Shown piece after piece: positions 1-8,190 of a stretch of 47,764 bases of DNA (position 1 is its first letter; the number at the start of each line of letters is the position of its first letter). Source of the DNA: Anaerolineaceae bacterium UBA6105. GTDB lineage: Bacteria; Chloroflexota; Anaerolineae; Anaerolineales; Anaerolineaceae. Where the stretch lies: assembly GCA_002423495.1 (NCBI GenBank), contig DIWN01000042.1, positions 1 through 47,764 on the forward strand, in the 5' to 3' direction. The position numbers and the translations under genes are program-made. Under the pieces are notes generated by a model. That model was not told where the DNA came from. It did no database searches and saw only the letters and a program-made list of their open reading frames with translations.

Positions 1-652
1 AGGTCATCCAGGGATAGGCATCGTAAGATGTACCGCCCAATACGATACCGTATTGAACTTTACCTTCGTCGATCAGGGTTCTGGAAAGGTCATAAACTTC
101 TTGCCAGGTGGTGGGAACAGTCTCAACAACATCTTTGTTGTAGAAGAAACCCAGGTTTTCAGTTGCGTAGGGCATACCATAGAGTTTGCCTTCGTAGCTG
201 AAGGCTTTAAGAGCCTGGTCAGTGAACTCGGCGGCTTTGGCACCCAAGTCGAGTTCGGCGATCAGGCCGGATTCGGTCAGGGCAGGCAGTTGATCGTGGG
301 CAAGGACGATGATGTCGGGACCTTCGCCAGCGGGGGCAGCCACGAGGAATTGATCGCGGATGCCAGAGATATTCTCAACAACCACTTCCACACCGTATTC
401 CGCCTGGAACTCAGCGCCGAGTTCGGTCAGAACGGGAGCGCGCTGTTCGTCAGCCCAAATACGCAGGGTGGCAATGGGTTCTTCCACCACAGGCTCTTCA
501 ACTACTGGCTCTTCGGTGGGTTCTTCGACAACGGGCTCTTCAACTACGGGAGCTTCCGTTTCGACAACAGGGACCTCTGTTGGAGTGCCGCAGGCACCGA
601 GCAACAGAGTCGCAATCAGGGCGATTGCAATCAATAAATAGCTTTTCTTCAT
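1..652 (-). CDS. ABC transporter substrate-binding lipoprotein, probably sugar-binding (C-terminus beyond window)
   Basis: This gene runs off the left edge, so only about 217 N-terminal residues are visible. The start at 652 has an AAGGAG ribosome binding site about eight bases upstream. The protein begins with a lipoprotein signal peptide (lysines, hydrophobic stretch, lipobox LLGAC), followed by a repetitive Pro/Glu/Val linker (PVVEEPVVEEPTEEPVVEEP) and then the extracellular solute-binding fold (IATLRIWADEQRAPVLTELG, GPDIIVLAHDQ, GMPYATENLGFFYNKD). That arrangement is typical of family 1 maltose/oligosaccharide-binding proteins (MalE-like). It would capture a sugar outside the membrane and hand it to an ABC permease, which is not in view. 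The substrate cannot be told from sequence. The plus-strand reading frames here are shadows. Confidence 0.9.
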   Translation of the reverse strand, partial: MKKSYLLIAIALIATLLLGACGTPTEVPVVETEAPVVEEPVVEEPTEEPVVEEPVVEEPIATLRIWADEQRAPVLTELGAEFQAEYGVEVVVENISGIRDQFLVAAPAGEGPDIIVLAHDQLPALTESGLIAELDLGAKAAEFTDQALKAFSYEGKLYGMPYATENLGFFYNKDVVETVPTTWQEVYDLSRTLIDEGKVQYGIVLGGTSYDAYPWMT

Positions 653-742
653 TTCTTTCTCCTTTTGAATTGAAACGATAGAACTGGTTTGGCATTATTG
701 CCATGGTTTTTATATTCCATCCTGAGCTCCTGCCTGGTAAGG

Positions 743-1195
743 TTAGCCTGGGGTCGGTTCCGCCCGGTTGGGGGTCAGGGTGTTTTCAATTTCTGAGCTT
801 GCTTTAAGGTAATCTTCAAGTTTTGCCTTATCAAGCTTGGACATTAACCCATCAACTAGCAATTTGTAGTCGGGGTAGACGCGGTTAAACAAATCGTGCC
901 CTGTTTTTGTCAGGGTGAGCCGATAGCTGCGCCGGTCATTCTGATCTACTTCACGATTAATCATACCATCTTTCTGCATGCCCCTGACGACGCGCGTGGT
1001 ATTGCTCTTGGTGCAGAGCAGTAAATCACTAAGGTCTATGTAATTTATTCCAGGATTATTTTCAACATGCATGAGTACGTAAAAACGCGGAACATTCAAG
1101 CCAAATCGCCCGAGAAAGGCCTTCTCGTGATTGTCGATATGAAGAAAAATCGACTTCAGCGATTTATACAGCTCGAATTTGGTTTGTTGCATCAT
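743..1195 (-). CDS. MarR-family transcriptional regulator
   Basis: A 150-residue winged-helix regulator. The fold is recognisable from YIDLSDLLLCTKSNTTRVVR (recognition helix) and the wing sequence REVDQNDRRSYRLTLTKTG, both typical of MarR. The reading frame extends to 1222, but a good promoter (-10 at 1230-1235) would put the transcript start at about 1223, so I prefer the internal start at 1195. The ATG at 1192 is an alternative. MarR proteins bind DNA as dimers and usually control neighbouring genes. The downstream substrate-binding protein gene, 90 bp away on the same strand, is a plausible target. The ligand is unknown. Confidence 0.85.
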   Translation of the reverse strand: MMQQTKFELYKSLKSIFLHIDNHEKAFLGRFGLNVPRFYVLMHVENNPGINYIDLSDLLLCTKSNTTRVVRGMQKDGMINREVDQNDRRSYRLTLTKTGHDLFNRVYPDYKLLVDGLMSKLDKAKLEDYLKASSEIENTLTPNRAEPTPG

Positions 1196-1229
1196 TGATC
1201 GCCCTGAGAGCGTAGTGTACACATCAACT

Positions 1230-1257
1230 ATTTTAACGCCATAATTTTAATTGTCAA
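1230..1257 (-). promoter_or_regulatory. Promoter of the MarR gene
   Basis: On the minus strand, TTGACA (1252-1257) and TAAAAT (1230-1235) are separated by 16 bp, close to the sigma-70 consensus. An 8-bp palindrome GTGTACAC lies just downstream around 1214-1221 and could be part of an autoregulatory operator. That last point is inference. Confidence 0.6.
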
Positions 1258-1406
1258 GAGACTCACAATAATTATAGGCTATTTTGCCAAAGCTAAATTA
1301 ATCGTCCAACCTTGATGTTTCGGCAAGTGAGCGGGTTTAATGACCCGGTTTGCCAGATCATGAAGTTGAATAATATTGGAGTGGTGCTATTGTTCAATTT
1401 TGGGCA

Positions 1407-2525
1407 TTAAATCGTGCGCATGTACTGGCTGGAGCCCGAACACCAGACATCCTGACCCGATTCGATGCGATACCAATCATTCTTCACTTCATAGACGGAC
1501 ACCACATCATCCCTGATCAGATTGCCAATGATCTTCCAGTTTCTTCCTGGTCCTTCCCGTTTGAATAATGCTGTGACAACACATTGAGCCTTGAAAAGAA
1601 CGTTTTCTGTTGGCGCGTAATCATTTAGACGCTGCAGATAAGTGCTTTTACCCGAACACCACAACTGCGCGCTTGGATCCACCCGATACCAGCCATCCTT
1701 TACCTCATAAACGGACACGATGTCCCCCAAATTCAGGTGTCCCACGACCTTGAAGGCAGGTCCTGGACCATTGCGCTTGTAAAGCGCGCTCACGATGCAC
1801 TTCGCCGTGAACAAAACCTTGTTCTCGGGTGGAAGAATATCCCCGGTTGGATTTCCAAAATAGCGTATAACATCCGCTTTTTCGCCGTTCCAGCGGTTGT
1901 AATCCATGTAATGGCTCACACCGCCGATCGATTTGCACTTATCACCAGTCTGGTGGATCAGGTAGGTGCTAACACCCTTTGGAAGGTAGGGCGGACCATC
2001 GTGTTCCTGGGTATAAAAAGGCGCAAGCAGGGGTTTTCGATAAGTCGCCAGCCACCAATCCAGTGTTGGCAAATCGCTTACTGATAGATAAGCATTTACC
2101 CAACTTGCCCGCGAATAAACAATTGGAAAAAATCCAGTTCTGGCCTTGCAAATATCCAGGCATTTTTGGGTGGTGGCTGTAATTCTGCTTCTCGGGTTGA
2201 TCCCCGCTACTTCCAGATCAAGCGCAATGCGATCGTGAGCAAAATTTGCCCTGCCATCCAGCATTTTGAAGAGTGAATCCATCTGTGCCAGGGCGCTTTC
2301 TCCAAAATACAACACGTGGTACGCCACACGCATTACATTTATGCGCTTCATCTCCTCCCAGTAATACCTGAACATCGGGTCGGTGTATCCCCAGGAAATA
2401 CCCGCCCTTGCCGCTACAAAAGTGACTTCCTCCGTGTGATTTTGCACGGCGGTGAAGTCCATCTTTTTGCTGCCATCCTGACTGGACTGGTACTTGCTGA
2501 TATCGATTCCAAATGCTCTGCTCAT
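1407..2525 (-). CDS. GH25-family lysozyme (muramidase) with two C-terminal SH3-like repeats
   Basis: A 372-residue protein. The start at 2525 is preceded by GGAGG at a good distance; the 28 extra in-frame residues upstream do not look like a signal peptide and are left out. The GH25 catalytic barrel covers about residues 4-225: GIDISKYQ carries Asp8, and ALDLEV holds the Asp103/Glu105 pair expected to cleave peptidoglycan between N-acetylmuramic acid and N-acetylglucosamine. Two SH3b-like repeats follow (about 238-298 and 308-372), each with a SVYEVKxxWYR core and a C-terminal WCSG, probably for cell-wall binding. No signal peptide is visible, so it may be a phage-like endolysin or use another export route. 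No holin or other phage gene is adjacent. Confidence 0.85.
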   Translation of the reverse strand: MSRAFGIDISKYQSSQDGSKKMDFTAVQNHTEEVTFVAARAGISWGYTDPMFRYYWEEMKRINVMRVAYHVLYFGESALAQMDSLFKMLDGRANFAHDRIALDLEVAGINPRSRITATTQKCLDICKARTGFFPIVYSRASWVNAYLSVSDLPTLDWWLATYRKPLLAPFYTQEHDGPPYLPKGVSTYLIHQTGDKCKSIGGVSHYMDYNRWNGEKADVIRYFGNPTGDILPPENKVLFTAKCIVSALYKRNGPGPAFKVVGHLNLGDIVSVYEVKDGWYRVDPSAQLWCSGKSTYLQRLNDYAPTENVLFKAQCVVTALFKREGPGRNWKIIGNLIRDDVVSVYEVKNDWYRIESGQDVWCSGSSQYMRTI

Positions 2526-3065
2526 ACTGCCTCCTGCTATGGTCAGACCTCCTCGTTTAACGAGAACCGTCAACTCAATAGTTGCAATATGAATGCCAGC
2601 TGGTATCATGTAATAGGTTGTGGCTGATAGGTGATGGGGAGGGTGTGTATAGCTGGTAGGTAAAAAAGAACGGAACCTGGGTCTCTCTTATTAGTGACCT
2701 GAAGAGTTGTCACTGTGTGATTTTTTGTCATTGCGGACGTCTTTTGGGACACGAAGTGTACTATTTCGTAAGCAATCTAAACTCTGCTCAGTGCAAGTCT
2801 GATGGAAGAAAGTGAATCAAGCTCTCTTCAGCAATTGCCGCGAATCACCAACAGGCCTTCGGAATAGGAGTTTAGATCGCTTCGTTCCTCGCGATGACAG
2901 ATTAAAGAACGCTGATATAAGCAAAATCACACTAAGTTTGGCTTGTATCGATAACGGTCAGCAGTTCCTGAGTTGGAAAGTTTGGATTGCTCGTTCCTCG
3001 CGATGACAGACTCCAGGCTGATTGATAGTTGGAAGTTAGTAGCTGCTCGTAGGTGGCAGTGGTTC
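2526..3065. repeat. Non-coding stretch with degenerate inverted REP-like copies
   Basis: No convincing gene is present. Three related elements occur. One at 2726-2784 contains TGTCATTGCGGA followed by TCGTAAGCAATCTAAACTC. An inverted relative lies at 2868-2899 (GAGTTTAGATCGCTTCGTTC then CTCGCGATGACA), and a shorter one at 2981-3010 (TTTGGATTGCTCGTTCCTCG then CGATGACAGA). The 'GATTGCTTCG...CGCAATGAC' type of intergenic palindrome is widespread in bacterial genomes. The first copy contains an insertion of about 20 bp. No function is assigned. Confidence 0.5.
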
Positions 3066-5873
3066 CTATTTGCGTTCTTCCAACCAGGCTTTGACTTTCG
3101 CTTTACTGACCGGCAGACTGTCCACCCGCAAACCAATTGCTTTATAAACAGCGTTAGCGATTGCCGGCGGGGTAGGTACAGAGACCAACTCTCCGCTGCC
3201 CTTCGCCCCAAAAGGCCCTTCAGAGGTCGGATCTTCCACGATCAGCGATTCTACCGTTGGGCTGTCCTTCATGCGTGGAATTTCATATCTTGCGATTCGG
3301 TCGCTCAGAATGATGCCGTTTTCCACTTTAAATTCTTCCATCACGCCATGCCCCACCCCCATCACAACGCCCCCCTCCACCTGGGACTGGAAACCAAGTG
3401 GATTAATCACCCTGCCGGCGTCATTCGCCGCGATCACCTGCAGAATTTTCACATCTCCGTTTTCCAGGTCGATGCCAACCTTCAAAGCCTGAGCTGCAAA
3501 CCCATACGCCACATGTATTTTCCCCCCTTGTTCCAAGGAGTAAGTTTGAGGCGCAGTATAACGCACCTCGACAGAGGTTCCCTCAGAGCTTTTTTCCAGC
3601 AAGTCATAGACTTCCTGCCAGCCAATTTGCTTTTCGTCTACAGTAATAGCTTCAGCATTAAACACAAACTGGCAAGGTTCACATTCAAACTTTTCAATCA
3701 GCAAAGTTTCTATGCGTTCCTTCAATTCGATCGCGGCTTTTTTCACCGCATTGCCGGTTACATAGGTCTGACGGCTGGCAGTTGTTGGTCCGCCATCCGG
3801 AGTAAGATCTGTATCCATCAAGTACACGTTGATATTCTCGGGCGCTATTCCCAGCACTTCCGCGGTGATTAACTGCAGCGTGGTATTCATCCCCTGCCCA
3901 ATTTCCGACGCTGCCGTCATGACCTGCAGCCTGCCTGCCGGTAGGAGCCGGAGGATTGCGCCGCTGCCGTCATCTGCGCCAGTTCCCAAGCCGGTATTCT
4001 TGAAACCAGCTGCCATCCCCCAGCAAGTTACCATTCTCCGCCCATCAATATCCTCTTCCTGTGGTGTCCAGGGGGCAAATATTCCAAGTTCTTCAAGGCG
4101 ATTCCCAACGGCTTCGAGACACTCGGGCAGCCCAACACTTTCTTCCAGGCGGTCCCCGGTATTCGTTTCGCTTCCCTTGCGCAGTGCATTTATCTTGCGC
4201 AAAGCCAACGGGTCCATCCCGAGCTTCTCAGCCAGCATGTCCATGGCTGATTCAATACCAAACATCGCCTGAAGGGCACCAAAGCCTCTGAAAGCCCCTG
4301 CGGGAGGGTTATTGGTATACATGGCATAACATTCCGAAAGTGTATTGGGGATGATGTATGGACCGCACGAATGGGTTGTTGCCCTCGTCATCACTACTTC
4401 CCCTAAAGAGGCATAGGCTCCAGTGTCACCGTATATTTCAGTCCTGGCAGCAAGCAACTCCCCATTTTTCCTTGCACCCAGTTTCACCTTGATCCAAGTC
4501 GCGTGGCGCTTTGGGTGTACCTTCAGGCTTTCCCGACGTGTGAACAGCAACTTGACCGGCTTGCCGGTTGCTTCTGCTAACAAAGCCGCATGGATTTGCC
4601 CGGCGATATCTTCCTTCCCGCCAAAGCCGCCGCCAACTTTCTGACCCCTGACGCGCACCTGCCCAGTTGCCAGGCCCAGGGCTTCAGCAACCTGCCGGCG
4701 ATCCTCATAAGGGATTTGAGAGCCTACATAAAGGTCCATGCCCCCATCTTCACGGGGCACCGCGATGGAACACTCCGGTTCCATGAAAAGATGATCCATG
4801 AAAGGTGTGTAGAAATTGTGTTCAATGATCGTATCAGCCTGTGCGAAACCAGCATCCAGATCGCCCTTACCCACCTTGATCTTCTTCAGCAGATTACCCT
4901 TATTGTGTAATTGTTCCGCGTCCGGCTGAGCCGCCTGCATCGGGTTACTTATCACTGGTCGGGGTTCAATGCTCATCTTGATAAGTGTTATCGCTTCATC
5001 CGCAATTGCCTGCGTATCAGCCGCCACAATTGCAATGGCATCCCCCATATATCTGACGCGCCCATCAATACCTATCAAGATCGACCAGTCTTTTGTATAG
5101 ATCCCATGCAGGCGTTCATGTTTTAGATCAGCCGCAGTCAATACCGCTCTGACCCCTTCCAGCCGGGTTGCTTCACTCACATCCAATTCTTTCAAAATAC
5201 CAGAGGGAGTGTCCGCCCGCAGGACACGCGCAAAAAGCATGCCTTCGAATTGAAAATCGTCCGTGAATTTTGCTCCGCCGATCGCCTTCGCCACTGAGTC
5301 TGGTCGAATTATCGTTTTGCCCACATAGGTCAGGTCCTGCTTTCCCAGAGAGACCGTTCTCGGTTGCACCGCCGCTCCTGTTCGCAGTGAACTGGCTGCC
5401 GCCTGGATTGCCGAGACGATGGCTTCGTAACTGCCGCAACGGCAGACCACGTCGTTCATCGCTTCGCGTATCTCACTTACACTGGGGTCAGGATTTTCGA
5501 GCAGTAACGCGTGGGCACGCATCAGTTGTCCTGGCGTGCAAAAGCCGCATTGGATCGCGCCGTGGGTAATGAAAGCTTCCTGCAATGGATGCAGAGCGCG
5601 CAGGTCTTCACGTTCATCATGGCGTTCAACCGGTCTCAGTGCACGCAAACCTTCGATTGTGAGAATTGATTTTCCATGGGCTTTGATCGCGCGAGTGATG
5701 CAGGATCGCACCGGCTTGCCATCCATCAGCACCGTGCATGAGCCGCAGCGTCCTTCACCACAGCCGATTTTTGTGCCCGTCAAGCCCAGTCTCAGGCGCA
5801 GTAAATCGCTAAGTTTTTCGCCCGGTACTTCATCTAATGAATAGCTAAGGCCGTTAACGTTGATTTCCAGCAT
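3066..5873 (-). CDS. Molybdopterin-dependent aldehyde oxidoreductase / xanthine dehydrogenase family, fused 2Fe-2S and Mo subunits
   Basis: A single 935-residue chain fuses the iron-sulfur and molybdenum parts, as in Desulfovibrio Mop (about 907 residues). Residues 1-75 are a plant-ferredoxin-type 2Fe-2S domain (Cys38, 43, 46, 58). Residues 100-155 are the helical second 2Fe-2S domain (Cys109, 112, 144, 146; FCTPGQLMR and CRCGSYE). From about 185 onward is the Mo-cofactor large subunit (GQKVGGGFGGKED, PAGAFRGFGALQ), ending with the catalytic Glu of FGAKGSGEL at about 895. It should hydroxylate an aldehyde or N-heterocycle. No FAD subunit is fused or adjacent, so electrons probably leave through the clusters to a ferredoxin or flavodoxin. 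The start has GAGAGGG upstream. The substrate is unknown. Confidence 0.9.
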   Translation of the reverse strand: MLEINVNGLSYSLDEVPGEKLSDLLRLRLGLTGTKIGCGEGRCGSCTVLMDGKPVRSCITRAIKAHGKSILTIEGLRALRPVERHDEREDLRALHPLQEAFITHGAIQCGFCTPGQLMRAHALLLENPDPSVSEIREAMNDVVCRCGSYEAIVSAIQAAASSLRTGAAVQPRTVSLGKQDLTYVGKTIIRPDSVAKAIGGAKFTDDFQFEGMLFARVLRADTPSGILKELDVSEATRLEGVRAVLTAADLKHERLHGIYTKDWSILIGIDGRVRYMGDAIAIVAADTQAIADEAITLIKMSIEPRPVISNPMQAAQPDAEQLHNKGNLLKKIKVGKGDLDAGFAQADTIIEHNFYTPFMDHLFMEPECSIAVPREDGGMDLYVGSQIPYEDRRQVAEALGLATGQVRVRGQKVGGGFGGKEDIAGQIHAALLAEATGKPVKLLFTRRESLKVHPKRHATWIKVKLGARKNGELLAARTEIYGDTGAYASLGEVVMTRATTHSCGPYIIPNTLSECYAMYTNNPPAGAFRGFGALQAMFGIESAMDMLAEKLGMDPLALRKINALRKGSETNTGDRLEESVGLPECLEAVGNRLEELGIFAPWTPQEEDIDGRRMVTCWGMAAGFKNTGLGTGADDGSGAILRLLPAGRLQVMTAASEIGQGMNTTLQLITAEVLGIAPENINVYLMDTDLTPDGGPTTASRQTYVTGNAVKKAAIELKERIETLLIEKFECEPCQFVFNAEAITVDEKQIGWQEVYDLLEKSSEGTSVEVRYTAPQTYSLEQGGKIHVAYGFAAQALKVGIDLENGDVKILQVIAANDAGRVINPLGFQSQVEGGVVMGVGHGVMEEFKVENGIILSDRIARYEIPRMKDSPTVESLIVEDPTSEGPFGAKGSGELVSVPTPPAIANAVYKAIGLRVDSLPVSKAKVKAWLEERK

Positions 5874-5900
5874 ATTGCCCTCTCAGGTGAGTTTGACAAT

Positions 5901-5959
5901 ATTATAAAGGACTTGTGCAAAAGAATGTAAAAACGGTGCTTTTGTAAACCCAAAGCACC
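5901..5959. promoter_or_regulatory. Divergent control region with inverted repeat GGTGCTTT-N9-AAAGCACC
   Basis: Between the oxidoreductase and the rhodanese gene lies a perfect 8-bp inverted repeat (5935-5942 and 5952-5959, 9-bp spacer). A minus-strand -10 TATAAT (5901-5906) has only a weak -35 (TTACAT or TTTACA, 18-19 bp away). The repeat could be an operator serving either gene. This is inference from position and symmetry. Confidence 0.35.
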
Positions 5960-6007
5960 TTATACATACCCTCGACACACCAACTGCCTCGTGGAATAAT
6001 CCATTAC

Positions 6008-6469
6008 ATGAAACGCAGAATTCCTCAGCAAAAGAGAAATAAATTATTGCCTGTCTATCTTGTTGGAGCTTTTGTAGTACTGGTGGTTAATTTTATGATC
6101 TATCGTGGCATCCGCAAGGAGACTGGGAACCCAATTCTCCTGTCCGCATCCGACGTGCCGCGCATCAGCGCAGCCGATGCAATCGTGGCTGTCAGGGAGC
6201 AGGGGGCAATTTTGGTAGATACCCGTACCACTTCTCAATATGAAGCCAGCCACGCTTGGGGAAGTATCAGCATGCCCTTCATTGAAATCGAATCCTGGCT
6301 TGAGACCCTTGACAAAGAAGCCTGGCACATCACCTACTGCACCTGACCGGCTGAAAACACGAGCGCCGGTGCGGCGTTCATTATGTTGAAAGATGACTAT
6401 CGCAAGGTTGAAGCTGTGCTTGGTGGCTATGAAGCGCTGATCGCTGCCGGCTACCCCACTGAACCATAA
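6008..6469 (+). CDS. Membrane-anchored rhodanese-like protein, probable selenoprotein (in-frame TGA at 6344-6346)
   Basis: Translated through the TGA, this gives 153 residues. It has a basic N-terminus, one membrane segment (about 14-30, LPVYLVGAFVVLVVNF) and then a rhodanese domain (AILVDTRTTSQYEASHAWGS, MPFIEIESW). Reading stops at TYCT-TGA, but the same frame continues PAENTSAGAAFIMLKDDYRK and VEAVLGGYEALIAAGYPTEP to a TAA. That is exactly the expected second half of a rhodanese. In related rhodaneses the loop reads YCxCP, so the TGA replaces the second cysteine (residue 113). A hairpin 14-33 nt after the TGA resembles a bacterial SECIS. I infer selenocysteine insertion. The alternative is a nonsense mutation that inactivates the gene. 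No clear ribosome binding site is seen at 6008. The Sec machinery genes are not in the window. Confidence 0.75.
6361..6379 (+). promoter_or_regulatory. Candidate bacterial SECIS hairpin
   Basis: The stem is GAGCGCC (6361-6367) with GGCGTTC (6373-6379), seven pairs including one G-U, around a GGTGC loop whose first base is G. The loop starts 21 nt after the TGA, inside the 16-37 nt range described for bacterial SECIS elements. A competing 5-bp stem (CCGGC 6347-6351 with GCCGG 6365-6369) is also possible. Confidence 0.55.
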
Positions 6470-6562
6470 TTCGAATATTTGGTAAATAGTACGAGGGGGT
6501 CATGCTGCTGGGAAGGAAGCAAGCAGTACTTGCTCCCGCTGCCTAAGTTTTTTAGTTGATAA

Positions 6563-6590
6563 AGCGGCTGGACTAAAGCCCAGCCCTACG
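6563..6590 (-). repeat. Dispersed intergenic repeat, module A (inverted copy)
   Basis: The reverse complement reads CGTAGGGCTGGGCTTTAGTC then CAGCCGCT. It is identical to the 5' module of the tandem repeat at 38642-39370 and to the copy at 46782-46809. The core GGCTGG/CCAGCC forms a 6-bp hairpin. It lies in the 225-bp gap between the rhodanese and ccmD, which otherwise shows no gene. Confidence 0.75.
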
Positions 6591-6694
6591 GTGTGGTTTC
6601 CGAAGTGAATGGGTTATGCAAATAGCTTGCTTCTTCCGCGCAGTGTTCCACAGCGAGGCTTCGCACTGGGGACGCCGGCGTAATCATTGAACGA

Positions 6695-6826
6695 TCAATT
6701 CTGCTCTGAAAGCTCTTTGTTTTCTCTTTCTAGGCGTTTCTTGAGAGTAACAAGATTCAGGATATAAGCTCCAATGAGCCCAAAGATCACCAGATAGCTA
6801 GCGATAAAGTAAGAAAGATTAGTCAT
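6695..6826 (-). CDS. ccmD: CcmD-like small heme exporter protein
   Basis: A 43-residue protein with one membrane helix (about residues 5-26) followed by a charged, coiled-coil-like tail (LKKRLERENKELSEQN). The start at 6826 overlaps the last 8 bp of ccmC and has GGGGAGG upstream. Size, topology and position directly after ccmC match CcmD, which in E. coli helps release holo-CcmE from the CcmABC complex. CcmD sequences are poorly conserved, so the call rests mainly on context. Confidence 0.75.
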   Translation of the reverse strand: MTNLSYFIASYLVIFGLIGAYILNLVTLKKRLERENKELSEQN

Positions 6827-7532
6827 CAAGCACCTCCCCAAATTCCAAGGCTTCGGTCTGCGCCCTGAGGGTGTCAAGTTCGGATTCGCGCGCTGCCAGA
6901 ATGGAGCGATGCCAAAGCAAGGCTGCAAACAGGAAAGTAAAGGCAATGATACTGACCCCCATGGTCTGGTACATTGCGGGGATCATGGCCATGTCGCCCG
7001 TGTCAGCACCAAAGATGGTAGGGTGAATGGTGCGAAGCAAGCGCGATGAAAAGAAGGTAAGCGGCACACTGGCAAAGCCAATAATGGCATAAACGGAGCC
7101 AAAACGAGCACGTTTTTCCGGGTTGTCCACCCCGCGCCGCAAGAGCAAATAGCCAATGTAAGTGAAAGCCATGATTGTCATGGTAGTCAGGCGCGGATCC
7201 CAGGTCCACCAGGTGTTCCAAATGGGTTTGGCCCAGATCATGCCAGTGAAGTTGGCGATTGCAGTGAAAAGTAAGCCGATTTCCACCGCTGAAAACGCAA
7301 TGTGGTCGAATTTAAGTTGCTTTTTGTTGAGGTAAACGATGCCGCAAACCGCCGCAACCAAAAAAGCCAGCATGCCAATCCAGGCGGCACTGACATGGAA
7401 GTAGAACACTTTCTGTACGATGCCCATGTTCAGCTCGATGGGTGCATAAAAGAGCACCATGGCAAAAGCAGCCAGAATCAGCAGGAGGGCTAAAAAGCTG
7501 AGAAGTTTTAGATTTTTATTCGCGAATAACAT
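6819..7532 (-). CDS. ccmC: Heme exporter protein CcmC
   Basis: A 237-residue, six-helix membrane protein of the heme-handling family. It shows the tryptophan-rich WWD signature (WNTWWTWDPRLT) and the flanking histidines (YFHVSAAW and TIHPTIF) that bind heme on the outer face. In System I it loads heme onto CcmE. I place the start at 7532, overlapping the end of ccmB by 17 bp; the frame is open further upstream, but that part is not membrane-like and lies inside ccmB. It is co-transcribed in ccmEFABCD. Confidence 0.9.
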   Translation of the reverse strand: MLFANKNLKLLSFLALLLILAAFAMVLFYAPIELNMGIVQKVFYFHVSAAWIGMLAFLVAAVCGIVYLNKKQLKFDHIAFSAVEIGLLFTAIANFTGMIWAKPIWNTWWTWDPRLTTMTIMAFTYIGYLLLRRGVDNPEKRARFGSVYAIIGFASVPLTFFSSRLLRTIHPTIFGADTGDMAMIPAMYQTMGVSIIAFTFLFAALLWHRSILAARESELDTLRAQTEALEFGEVLDD

Positions 7533-8190
7533 ATTCAAACACCAAAATAGATACTGTGGTGACAATGATACCGTAAGCCGCCAGCAAAACCAACCAGGCC
7601 TGCACATTCACCAGCGGCGCGCCGGCGAGAATGCCGCCCGCCGCTTTGACGACTGCCATGTTGACGGGCATCAGGATGGGGAAGAGCAAGATGGGCAAGA
7701 GCAGGTCGCGCATGCGGGTCTGCACGGTCATCCCGGCAATCAGTGTGCCAGCCGCGCTGTAGCACCAAGCGCCCAGCACCAAAACCAGGATGAAGCCTGC
7801 ATTAAAAAGGGACTGGTTATAGAGCAGGGAGTAGATGGGCAGGATCAGAAGGCTGACGAAGAGCATCACGAGCCAGTTGGTGAGCATCTTGCCAAAGTAA
7901 ATCGCTGAGACGTCCGGCACGGCCATGACCAGCGCGTCAAAACAGCCCTGGTCCTGTTCGGACGTAAAGGAGCGATTGAGGCCGAGCGTGCCGGCAAAGA
8001 CAATCACAACCCAGATGATACCAGAGGCAATTTCAGCGCGATTGACGGGCGAGAGTTCAATAGCATAGTTGAAGATAAAGAGAGTCAGGATGGCAAAAGC
8101 AAACATGGCAGTGAGCATGTCTTTGCTGCGCCATTCCTGCAGAAGATCTTTCCAGACCAGGGCGCGGACTGAATGCAACCAGTCTTTCAT
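7516..8190 (-). CDS. ccmB: Heme exporter permease CcmB
   Basis: A 224-residue protein with six hydrophobic helices. VWKDLLQEWRSKDMLTAMF near the N-terminus and SFTSEQDQGCFDAL are typical of CcmB. It pairs with the CcmA ATPase; the CcmAB complex uses ATP to release holo-CcmE from CcmC. The start at 8190 overlaps the ccmA stop codon as ATGA, which implies translational coupling. Confidence 0.9.
   Translation of the reverse strand: MKDWLHSVRALVWKDLLQEWRSKDMLTAMFAFAILTLFIFNYAIELSPVNRAEIASGIIWVVIVFAGTLGLNRSFTSEQDQGCFDALVMAVPDVSAIYFGKMLTNWLVMLFVSLLILPIYSLLYNQSLFNAGFILVLVLGAWCYSAAGTLIAGMTVQTRMRDLLLPILLFPILMPVNMAVVKAAGGILAGAPLVNVQAWLVLLAAYGIIVTTVSILVFEYVIRE

Noticed and set aside
53..641. Plus-strand open frames of 93 and 194 residues
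   Set aside because: They lie opposite the substrate-binding lipoprotein gene, whose signal peptide, lipobox and solute-binding fold are clear. The low-complexity linker keeps the other strand open.
6347..6469. Treating the rhodanese simply as a pseudogene broken by TGA
   Set aside because: The TGA sits at the conserved Cys position, the downstream frame is fully intact and a SECIS-like hairpin follows. A pseudogene remains the fallback.
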